Of a stretch of DNA of 64,000 nt, positions 1 through 10,987 are shown in pieces. Under the pieces are notes generated by a model. That model saw only the letters and a program-made list of their open reading frames with translations. It was not told where the DNA came from and did no database searches. Position 1 is the first letter of the stretch. Every line of letters begins with the position of its first letter. The stretch is from positions 432,220,676-432,284,675 of the forward strand of contig NC_058521.1 in NCBI RefSeq assembly GCF_904849725.1. The letters run 5' to 3'. A program made the translations under genes and the position numbers. Origin of the DNA: Hordeum vulgare subsp. vulgare. Lineage: Eukaryota; Streptophyta; Magnoliopsida; Poales; Poaceae.

Positions 1-64
1 GTCCGACGGCTAAATACTCTCCGGACGTCCGACGTCTGTCGGACGTCCGACACATCGAGAGCTC

Positions 65-72
65 TATAAATA
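65..72 (+). promoter_or_regulatory. TATA box upstream of the element A ORF
   Basis: TATAAATA lies about 290 bases before the ORF start at 364. It follows copies of the CGGACGTCCGA motif that also fill the 3' LTR at 16.2-16.6 kb. The sequence after it does not match the region after the LTR TATA at 16683, so it may be an internal or diverged promoter. Confidence 0.4.
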
Positions 73-363
73 GAAGGGTGCGGGCTGGGCCTTACCCTAG
101 CCCCCCACGCGCCTCCTTTCTCCCAGCCGCCGCCGCCAGCGCCAGAGGAGCTCGCCTGCGCCGCCACCGGTGGCCCTGCTCCGGGATCTGGTTGATCTCC
201 TCCGCGGGATCCGTCTTCCCTTCCTCTGTGGTCTCGATTTGCAGGTATCCGTTCGGTCTCTCTCGCGATTGGTTCCTCTTTCTCCCAAGTTCATGTGTTC
301 GTTCATGTGGTTTGACCATGACCGTTCCCCATTGGGTTTCCAACCGTGTAGGCCTTGTTCATC

Positions 364-1919
364 ATGCCCAAGATTAAGCACACCGCCCGGAAGAACACTG
401 TTGGCTCATCCGCTCGTGCCCCTACTGGCACGGGGTCGGATGACTCCGACGGGCAACGCCGTCCCTTCAAACGGATCGCCCGGCGTCCTCCTCCTCAATA
501 GCTCCCCTCGTCGTCTGATGGCTCTGACTTCGAGGATGAGCTTGCAGCTGAGGACCGTGCTGAACAGCCTGCCGTTCGGAAGTCTATGCCGAAGCCTGGG
601 ACTCGCAGGCCCTCCTATATGCCACCGCCTCTTCCTGAACAGCCCGAAGGTGAAGCTCGTCGCATCTCTCTTGAACCTCCTCCTACTTTAGGTCGTGAAG
701 TCAAGGACTTCACCACGGTTCCTAAGTCTTTCATACTTCACTTTCCGCCGCGGCGTTGACCAATTTTCTGTTGTACGTGACTCTATGGACTCACGTTTTC
801 GCACAAACGTCCAAGCGGACATCTTTACTACTGTCATTATTCCTAAGGGTCTCTCTGTCCATCACTATATTGATCTTGAGCATATTCGCACGCACCCGAC
901 GAAATACCCGGGTGCCATTGAGCTCATTGAGTCATCGGGGCTCGCTGCCCCCTTTGCTTTTAGGTACAATTTTAACGGTGCTGCTATTCATCAATTCTAC
1001 GCCACATGTTTCTTTGGCTCAAACAACACTGTTAGCTAGATGACTTCTGATGTTCAGTTCACAGCCTCTTATGATGAGTTTGTTGCCGCACTCGGTTTCC
1101 CCGACTCCGGCTTCAAAATCCATAAGAATGATCCTAACCATGCACATAAGCCAATTGAGGCGTGTGGGTTTCTCCTCAAACCACTTCGTGAACTTGATGC
1201 AGACGAACGGATGAAGGATCTTAACCAAGTATCCATCTGGCGCTCTCCCTACTTTATCATCTTTCAGTGTCTTATCCGCACCATCTATCCCAAGATGGGT
1301 GATAGGGGATCCTGCAGTGGCTACTGTATTGACATCATATCACATTTGCACGAGAACCCCAAGCGCAAAATTAATGTGCCTCACTTTCTATGGCATGAGA
1401 TTCGGCTCGCTAGTTTTCAATACAAGCGAGCCTTCCCTCATGCCCCCTTCATCTAGGCTTTTATTCACCATGTTGCTGAATTCACTGTTGCTCCCACTCA
1501 CACGCATCACAAGTGGGTCATTCCCGCTCACATGGCGGATAACTATGCTCCCGAGAAAACCCCACCATCCTCCTCCACTCGCCACACTGCTGCCCGGACA
1601 GCAACCCCTTCATCCAGCTCAGCTCCTCTCGGTCGCTTTTCCAAATTCATTGGCAAGGCACATTCTTCTATGATGAAGGCCTTCCTCTTTCCAGTGCGGT
1701 CAAACTCATGATGTGGTTTCTCGCCTCGTCTCCTCCAAGAATGCCCTCAAGGCTCGTTTGAGAGACTCGGGTGCTCTTGATGTGAGTGACGATGAGGATT
1801 TTCCTGCTCCTCCTCCTTCTGACTTTGGCTTCCCATCTGGTCCTGAGTGGGCTGACTTTCTTGACGAGGCTAGCGGCAGTGGCTTGCCTGAGGATGAGGA
1901 TGATGAGGATGATGCCTGA
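364..1919 (+). pseudogene. Degenerate element-A ORF (grass transposon-associated protein, gag position)
   Basis: Translation from the ATG at 364 opens MPKIKHTARK, is basic and then Asp/Ser rich, and meets a TAG at 499-501 after 45 codons. The same frame continues to about 750, where it shifts. The next piece (about 750-1039) contains the motifs IDLEHIRTHP and FYATCFF and is stopped by a TAG at 1037-1039. Further pieces run to a TAG at 1454-1456 and, after another shift, to an acidic tail (1713-1919) ending EDEDDEDDA. The FYAT-x-F core followed by an MT-rich strand resembles the uncharacterised domain in many rice and wheat proteins labelled unclassified retrotransposon protein; that link is from memory. 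The position suggests a gag equivalent, but no zinc knuckle is visible. It cannot make a full protein here. Confidence 0.6.
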
Positions 1920-2457
1920 TGATGATGATATTGATGAGGGTGATATTTGAGTATGTGGTAGCATTGTCGGGTTTCCCTCCTTTTTGGTCCTTGATGCCAA
2001 AGGGGGAGAACATTATCTTATCTTAGTTTCGATTTTAGTTCCTCTCATAATGTATGGTATGATGTATTATGTCGAACTTAATGATGTGTCATCATGTAAC
2101 GATACTTATGGATGATGTGCTATGCCATCACTTATGGATGATGTATTGTTGAACTATCATGTGGTGATGTGATATCATGATATTATCGTTGTGTCATATG
2201 ATAATGGGTCTTATGCTATCCTATTGATTCTTATGATATGCTATGTATTGTTGAACTATTATGGTGTAATGGCATATCATGCTATTATCTTCAATGCACC
2301 CATTAAGGGGGAGCTCTCGCACTTACCTATTTTACTATGCATATAATAAGGGGGAGCTTCATAAGCATCGTAACAAATCTCTCCTAAGCCACACATGTTT
2401 ATTACTATTTTTGAGAGCTATATGTATGTTGTCATCAACTACCAAAAAGGGGGACAT
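1920..2457 (+). other. Element A spacer with AAGGGGGAG motifs and polypurine tract
   Basis: No gene is seen. The stretch is rich in TATG/CATATG words and carries repeated AAGGGGGAG motifs. The last one (AAAAAGGGGGA, 2444-2454) sits three bases before the LTR start at 2458 and is the likely polypurine tract for plus-strand priming. Confidence 0.55.
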
Positions 2458-2710
2458 TGAAAGTGCAGTCATGCCCTTAATAGTGTTTTGGTGTTGCTGA
2501 CAACACACATATAGATAACTAATCACTAATCCTCTTTAAGCTATTGTGAATGATCATGTGTTGATAAGGACAAGCTCATGTGCTAACAAGGACAAGTTCA
2601 AGATAAGCATTCCTGAGCACTACATGCTTGATTCTTGTGGATGTTCACATGGTGGACAAATGAAGATGAATACATAAGCTAGGCTTTCCACATTGTGTAT
2701 GGGAGAGCTA
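2458..2710 (+). repeat. Element A 3' LTR, first part
   Basis: It begins TGAAAGTGCAGTC directly after the polypurine tract and stops where the nested LARD begins. The last five bases (AGCTA, 2706-2710) are one copy of the LARD target-site duplication. Confidence 0.75.
2706..2710. repeat. LARD target-site duplication, left copy (AGCTA)
   Basis: AGCTA immediately before the LARD; the identical pentamer follows the other end at 15880-15884. Confidence 0.9.
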
Positions 2711-5700
2711 TGTCACGCCCAAGATGCGACCCTATCCTCAATTTGGCACGAGGGCCTCGTTAGGGATAGAAGCGCATCTCGTCGTGTCGCAAGAATGGAT
2801 ATCGTTACAAGTACATGTACTGAAAAGAAGAGATATAAAGAATTGGATTACACTCGCCACAAGCTACATCAGAGTCACATCAGTAAATTACATAAACATC
2901 AAGAGTAAGAGCAGGGTCCGTCTACGGACGAAAACAAACGAGAAAAGAAGAGCGACGTCCATCCTTGCTATCCGAGTCTGCCGGCCTGGAACCCATCCTA
3001 GATCGATGAAGAAGAAGAAGAAGCAACTCCAAATGAACAATCAACGCGCTCGCGTCATGTAACCTTTACCTGTACCTGCAACTGGTGTTGTAGTAATCTG
3101 TGAGCCACAGGGGACTCAGCAATCTCATTTCCAAAGGTATCAAGACTAGCAAAGCTTAATGGGTGAGGTATGGTTAAGTGGTGAGGTTGCAGCAGCGGCT
3201 AAGCATATACTTGGTGGCTAACTTACGAGTACCAGATATAAGAAGGGGAAGATCTACGCATAGCGGACGTGAACTACAGATGATCAAATGAATGATCCTG
3301 AACACCTACCTACGTCAGACATAACCCCACCGTGTCCTCGATCGGAGAAGGAACTCACGAAAGAGACAGTCACGGTTACGCACACAGTTGGCATATTTTA
3401 ATTAAGTTAACTTCAAGTTATCTAGAACCAGTGTTAAACAAAGTTTCCACGTTGCCACATAACCGCGGGCACGGCTTTCCGAAAGATTTAACCCTGCAGG
3501 GGTGCTCCAACTAGTCCATCACAAATTACCACAAGCCGCATAGAAATCCTCAATCACGAAGCTCGTGATCTCGTCGGATTCCCTAGTGGAAAACCTCAAC
3601 TCTGAGATTACCCAAAGCATCATCGGAATCCCAATGCACAAGATATCTCGTCAAAGGTAAAACTAATCCAGCAAGGCTACCCGGTGTGTCGACGAACCCG
3701 ATAGGAGCCGCGTATCTCGTTCTTAGGACACACCATCTATGCAAAGTGGACGGCAACCAAACCTCGAGTTGCCCCGTGGTGGCACCGCCGACTGCTAGGT
3801 GGGTGGACCAACACTCATGAGGAGCACTGGCCCGGGGGTTGATTAATATAGTCCGCGGGTGCCGGCAGGTCCCTATGCATTATTATTAGGTTATTAGGCA
3901 AATGTAGTACCAAAGTTGGGCCTTGCCAGACCAGCTTTAATCTAAAACAAATTATCAAGGGGGTCCCCATAACAACCCCGATCGTGTTAGGAGCGCTCAT
4001 TTATGGAACATAACACCGGTAGCCGGTAACTAAGGGGGCAAAGGTGGAACAAAACACCAGGCTAGAAAAGCCGAGCCTTCCACCTTTTACCAAGTATATA
4101 GGTGCGTTAAAATAAATAGCATTTAAATATAGTGATATAACAAGGAACCCATGCTTTCACATGGAAGCAATGCACCTGCAACTAGCAATGCTAACACAGG
4201 GTTAAGCAAGCGGTAACATGGCCAATCAGTGGTTTGCTAGGTCGAACAGGTTGAAGGTTATCATGGCATGGTTGAGAGGCTGATATTTAACATGTGGTAG
4301 GCAACGAGACATAAACGGTAGCAACGGTAAAACTAGCATGGCAATGATAGTAATGGTATCTGGGGAAATGATCATCTTGCCTGAGATCCCGCTTGGAGAA
4401 GAATGCCTCCGTGAAGCTGACGAACTGACGTAGTCGAACGGGTCCTCACAATCCGGCACGCTGCAGAACTCTATCGAGACGAAGCAACCCGGAAACACAA
4501 ATCAACACCCGAAATTCACCACACGATGCACAACACATATGATGCATGAGCTACTGAATATATGCAAGTCACGGCATGACAAATCACACAATCAAACACT
4601 ACACATTAAGTGAAGTTCAATATGCACGAGTTGCATATTGTCGAAACTCCACGTTAATTATTTAGTTCACTCCCGGTTATCTACACGGCCATATTAATGT
4701 TGTCAAACATGCAAGAGGTGAAGCGGAAGTTAAACTACCTATCTAGGCATTTTAAGTGAGGTCGGAAATGACATATAGCACCTCCGAAACGACCTCACAT
4801 GTTAATTTACAATTCAGTCCAGATCTGAATTAACACCTTCAATTATATGTTAAACAGCAAAACAAATAGGTTCACGTGATTCTACGCGTCAAGGCAAGTA
4901 ATCTACACATAAAGAACATCTCCAACGGAGCTACGGATCAAAAGTTACAAGCATCACGAGATATGATGACATGAATGCAATATGTGTGCAACGATGGCTA
5001 TGGGCACTTCAAAACATACAACCAGCAAGAGAAAATAAAACTCACGATATTCTAAGCAAGTTTCATGTAGGACACGGTCAAATCGGAGCTACGGTTCAAC
5101 AACTACGAGCAAAACAAGAAATGACCACAATCTGCCATAAACAGCCACATAGCAACTTCTACGCCTCACAACTTCGGCTACCCAACTCCGATATGCTCAA
5201 GCAAGGCATGGCACGGAAGAGGGCAAGAAACACTACTACGAACAGCTAACAACAACTAGCATGGCAGCAAGGAACACTAGTGAAAGAAGTCACAAAATGG
5301 CTTCCCACACACTATTTCAGACTTAGTGAAAATTACACCTCATGAAAGTGCAGTTTTTGATCTGAAGCGATATTGACAGCAGCAAAATCCTAAGCTACAG
5401 GACTCCAAATGGCATGAAACTTAACAGCATGCTAGAGAAACACAAGGGGTACAACTAACTCCATTGGACCAACCTCAAAAGAGCTACAGATCACAAGATG
5501 CAAGCAAGACAAGACAACAACAAAATACTAACAGATCCCAAACTTAGAAATATTTCAGCTCCTCCAAATCAGCACGATATCTAGCAACTTGAGAGCAAGC
5601 AAACAACACCTAAACATGCATTTCTATTGCAACCAAAAATACCAGGGGCTAAACAAAACATCCAACATCAACTCTCTAGTTGACAACTCCGTCAAACGAC

Positions 5701-7564
5701 GCACGAAATAAATCCTACGAATTAATCAAAAGGGCAACATAGCAAAATATCTCGCAAACTAACTTCCTCAAAAACTAAAACTAATTGCACAAAAAAATCA
5801 CATGGATTTTTCTACCCCGGAAACATATAAAATATGTGGGGTTTGCAACACCAAATAAAGCCACACATTAATGCTAGATAAACACCTAGATACGGGAAAA
5901 TAAACTACCGGCAAATCCCTACACGTAAAAATATAATTGACCGCTCTAAAATGCATGGAAAATAGGTTCCTAAAACATGGGCATTTATTTAAGGCATTCG
6001 AGCAACCCGACTTGCGCGAAAAATAAATATGGGACGTATCCTATTAAAACGGCAAGTTATTCTAGGCATCCGGCATGCCAAACGACGTCAAATAATTATG
6101 CATGTTTCAAAATCATATTCTACGCGCGAAACTACCACAAAACCATATATAAAATGCGTCGTTCCGACTTACGGTTTAAAAACTACGGACGTTCTAAGAT
6201 ATGCCTATTTTCTGAAATTATATATAATTCCGAAAAACATCTATATTACTAACGGGCCTACAGCATGCGCAACATAATAAAAATGCGCTGGGGCGGGGTA
6301 TAGCCTCACCTTTGGGCCGTCTCAGATCGGCCTGGTGAGGAGACTGGAGCAGACTGGGCCTGTGGCCTTGAGGCGGACCAGGGGGCGAGGCCAGGCCGGT
6401 CTGGGCGTTGCGCTGGGCCTGGGGGCGCCTGACCGACTGGGCCTCGACGCGGGAGTGCTGGCTCGTCGATCTCGTCACTGGCGGCCGGGCCCGACCATGG
6501 CGCCGGCGGATCTGGCGGTCAACGGCGACGCCCACGGCTTGGGATCGATCCCTCGTCCCGGTCCGGCTCGGGACCGAGAGGAGGCAGCAGGAGCTGGCGG
6601 CGGGGTACCTGGAGAGGCGGCGACAGACGCTGGCGGCGGGGAACTCTGGCCGGTGCACGAGGCCAGCGGCGACTGTTGGCGGCGGAGGCGGCCGGGGACG
6701 GCGCGGGGGCCGAGGGCGGCGTGTTCCGGCGGCGGGTGCGCGGGCAGATAGGGCAGGCTCCGGTGAGGCCCTCCGGTGGAGCTCGTGCGGGGCTCGGGAG
6801 GTTGCAGGCGCTGCGAGGAGCCGGCAGCGGCTCGGGTGATCCGGGCCCGGCGGGCCGGATCTGGGCTCGCGGGGCCCGCGGCGGCTGAGGCTGAGGAGAG
6901 AGAGGAGAGGCTGTGGCGGCTAGGGTTTCGTGGGTGGCACGGATTTCGACGGAGAGAGAGGGGGCTGGTTGCCTAAAATTAAGGAGGGGGCCTATATATA
7001 GACAAACGGGGGGGCTCGGTTAACCGGAATCGCGTTCCGGATCCAACCGCGGGGTCGGATTCGGATGATTCCGAACACGGGTATGGGTACGCGGCCGTGT
7101 AGAGGGAATATCCGGAGACGAGAGGGAGAACGGGCGGCGGAGCAACGAAATCTAAAACGCCGACGAATGTCCGACGGTAGCCCAAATACGGTGCCGCTAC
7201 GGTCGACCGTTCGGGTACCAGACGGGCTCCGATCGCGACGAAATTCGACAGGCGGCCTAGCTATATAAAAATAATACCGCACGACAAATCTCAACCCAAT
7301 GAGAGGAAGTTTTACGCACACTTTAAAAACAGGGTTTCGACGGTGCCGCGGGCGCGTGCGTGTGCGGTCAGGCTCGGAACGAACAACGACGTTAACCGAC
7401 AACTAACAACGGATGCAAGTTTTGAAAACGGGCAGCAACGGAGACACCGATGCAATGCAGATGATGCGCATGATGCGATGATGATGCGGCAACTGAAAAT
7501 ACCCACACTACGAAAACGGAAAGAAAAGGGGAAGCTTCTGGAACGTCGGCATCGGGCTGTCACA
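2711..7564 (-). repeat. LARD 3' LTR (left copy)
   Basis: This LTR is 4854 bp. It differs from the partner by scattered substitutions and small indels, such as a G-run of 7 against about 18 after the TATA box and an insertion of about 24 bases near 14735-14760 in the partner. A GC-rich island (about 6290-6960) lies upstream of the minus-strand TATA box at 6992-7000. The open frames inside the LTR are not kept open between the two copies and are not called as genes. Confidence 0.88.
6991..7001 (-). promoter_or_regulatory. TATA box in LARD LTR
   Basis: CTATATATAGG on the minus strand. The same box is at 15299-15308 in the partner LTR. It is a plausible RNA polymerase II core promoter for minus-strand transcription. 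Confidence 0.55.
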
Positions 7565-10500
7565 ACTCTCCTACACTACAAGAGGATCTCACCCCGAGAT
7601 CCAAGAATGAGAGGGGGAGAGGATGAGAAAGAACAAGAGGTAAAACTTAGTCGCTTCTTTGACAAACAAGTGAAACCAACGACCCTTGAAGATTGCAAAG
7701 AGATGAGGATTGATATGAGATAGGAGCCAGAATTCACGGAAAATTTCGGCAGCACTTCGGTAGGAAAATGGGAAAAAAAATTGATAAGATGGAAGAAATA
7801 GACAATAATCATAACAAACAACTAAATAGAGCAAGGGAACACCATGATCTTGATAGAACAACAAGATTGACCCAAAAGAGCAAATTCACAATGGCTCCGG
7901 AAGAAGAGAAAGAAACCAACTTAAGCAGAAGAAGAGAATGAAGAAAAGAAGGACAACTATCATCACAATAGAATTTAATAACCTCCGGATAGAGAATTGA
8001 CATAGTAGTTGGAAAACCAACAACGAAGAACAAGATAGTAGTGGACTTGTTAAAATCATCTCAACAAATATGAGGTGACAACCAACCACTAAAAGAAACA
8101 AGGATTGATTGTGAGAAACAAGATATGAACAATTACTTACACCAAGAGGATATATTGAGAACTGGGATTAATGACAAGCACCATGATAGCAACAATCCAC
8201 AGGAAAAGCTATAGGTGACATCCAAACCAAGATAGCTCAATGAAGAAATCCTGGGTTGAAAATATCTCATGATCATAGAATTGGTGGGTTTAATTATCTC
8301 ATTCTTGAAAGGAAAACTCTTCGAGGCTCCTACACTAACAAGAATCCTATAATACCACCTCAAAGGATAACGGAAGACCAAATGTACCGAAAATGGAAGA
8401 GAAAGAATACTTGAGGTATTCCAACAGGAATCTTGAAGAACACATGAGAATGAATTGAAACCTTGATGAACCACCATGAAGGACCTCCGTATACAAAAGA
8501 ATTATGCAAAGATATCAAGGTAGAAATGAATAAGATTAAAGGCCTTGCAATGATTTAGATGAAGCAACACGAAAAGATACTTGAGAAAACTTGGAACTCC
8601 GGAAAAGAAAGATAAGAACACTAGAGAAAAGGAATTGATATCGTGAGCCACTACGGAAGAAGAATTAAGATCATTTGATGAAACAAGAATAAGAATTATG
8701 TTATGCTAATCCTTCATCAAGTTAAATTGATGACAAGCAACGAATTTAGCATACAGCTTATTCCTCTTGATAGAATCTTGAAGAGAGAGAGAGATAAGCA
8801 CCACTTGATGCATAATTGAAGGAAGCACCGGTAAGAATTCACAATTGAATGGGAACACCACGAATTAATGGATAAACATGAGAATGGAGAGATCATAAGC
8901 CACCTGAGAGAAAACTTGAACAAGGCACCGGATAATCGAGAGACGAACGAAGAGACAATAATTGAGAAGATTTGAGGATGAAAGATGAAAGCTGAGAACG
9001 AAGAATCTTCTAAAACGATGGCCTTCGGAGGACGAGAAATAAAAACAACTCAGAAAAGCACCGGATAGCACGAAAGGGATTACTCATGATTGACAACAAA
9101 TGAGAGGATAACACGAAGCAGAGATGACAATCTTCAAGAGAATAGACCAAGATTCGAGAGAAACACTCCTTCGAATTTGCAAGCTGAGAATGATGACGAG
9201 AAACAACACGAACAATACTGAGACACTCTGGAATAAGAACAAGGAAAAATTTAGCCAATGACGACAAATAAATTTGAAGCGATCTTGAAGAAGGAATATG
9301 ACTGATGAAATTCATACTTACGTCATAGTTAAAAGAATTAATGATCTCCGGGAAAAGATTAAAAGAGCCAGGAAAGATCCTAGGAAAGAACCTGTGGGTT
9401 ATGGGCCCACTCAAAGAAAATCACCGTTGAAACAATAGCTAGAACGAGAGATATTGCACCGGAATAAGAAAACTAGATGAGGTTGAGAACCTTGAAATAA
9501 TGAAAGACCTGAAACAAGAAACTCTGAGGTATCTTCAACGCTCCGGATGGAATAGAGATAACTGAATAAACAAGATAGGCTGAAAGAATTTCCAACATCG
9601 GAAAGAATTACAAGGATGAATGGATAAGATGACACGGATAACTGAATTAAATTCACCGGTAAGGATGACAAGAATGAACAGATATGACACGAGCTCTTGA
9701 GAATCTTCACAATGAAACACCGGATAGGACACGGAAGAAAAGATAGCGGAAGCAACAATGAAATGAAAATTCTTGGATGAAAATTGAATCACTGAGAAAA
9801 AGGGCGGGAGGGCGGGGAAAAACAAAGACAACTTGGGACAGATGATATGAACTCCGGATGAAATGAGAGAACGATCTTGCAAAATTAGAGAGGATAGACT
9901 ACACTTGGAGAGAAACACACGTGTTAAAAAGGAATTAACATGACGACTCCGGTTAACAAGAATTGACAAGACAACTGATTAAGCAAAAGAATCAGCACTC
10001 ACATAAAAATATGAGAACACAAATTAGGAAAGATCTGAAAACACCACTTGACATCGAAGCAACTTGAATTACCATATTAAAACAAAACAAAGGGTGAGGC
10101 TTATGAAACAAACCAGAACAAACTCATGAGGAAGATTTCCGTTCGATATTTTCGTGGACAGGATCGCACGGGCACGATTTATAGAAGCCATCAAGTGCAA
10201 GGCAGTGCACCTGACATACGAAGCGTCCCCGAGTCGTGGCAAGCTACAAGGACTCTTTAAGACACAACGTGTACCGCTGTAAGTCGACCGTGAACAAACG
10301 AATCCACTAGATGTCGAACCCCAACCTAACATCATGCATTTGTTGGAAGATTGTCCTATAAGCAACTACTTGAACTCCCACCTATGAATTCCCGAAATAT
10401 CTGGTCATGCAATCTGGTACACGGACACAAGGAGTAATATCACACAACTCCTATATAAACCGTCACTTGTATCACATCCGTCGACACACAACCAGAATCT

Positions 10501-10987
10501 CGGACCTTCATCTACAACAGACCCTCGTGATCACAACGATACAAAGTATGGCAGTACTCCCGAACAATCTGCACCAGTACTGGGGACATCGGGGTTATCT
10601 CGCCACTACTAGTATTGAAGCAATTACGAACATCCTTCGTTCTGAGATACTAAGAAATCTAAATGATAACGATGTGCTCAAGAATCCCCTGGAGCTCAAC
10701 TCCCCGGAAGAAGATCAAGTCAGTCAGGAGGCACCAAGATAGAACTCCATCACATCGGCATCATATAGATTCTAAAAATATCCGCGTGATCCTAAATTTT
10801 TTTGAGTGGGAAGAGGAGTAGAATTAAAATATTACGTCAAGATTCCTCACCAGAGCATAGAAGAGGAGAAAAAAGAATCCTACTCTCCGATATATAACTA
10901 AGACTCAAATCGTTTTCACTAGACTCGACTCGGCCAAGTTCGATCAATCAAGGGGGCTCCTAGGTCGGTACGGCTCTGATACCAACT
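7565..10987 (-). other. LARD internal non-coding domain
   Basis: This is 3423 bp with strong strand asymmetry: the plus strand is very rich in A and G (GAAAGA, AAGAAT, AATGAGA words), so the element's own RNA would be pyrimidine-rich. The longest frames on either strand are short and compositional, and none resembles gag or pol. The domain probably carries packaging or dimerisation signals, as proposed for LARDs; nothing in the sequence proves this. Confidence 0.75.
10972..10984 (-). other. LARD primer-binding site, initiator-Met tRNA
   Basis: On the minus strand the sequence is TGGTATCAGAGCC, three bases after the LTR end. This is the standard plant initiator-methionine primer site and shows that the element reads right to left. 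Confidence 0.9.

Noticed and set aside
6335..6976. Arg/Ala/Gly-rich plus-strand frames in the LARD 3' LTR
   Set aside because: They are GC-composition artefacts. The strand is opposite to the element, and the frame is not kept in the partner LTR.
7065..7864. Short frames at the LARD LTR/internal junction
   Set aside because: They cross the LTR boundary and have no recognisable domain.
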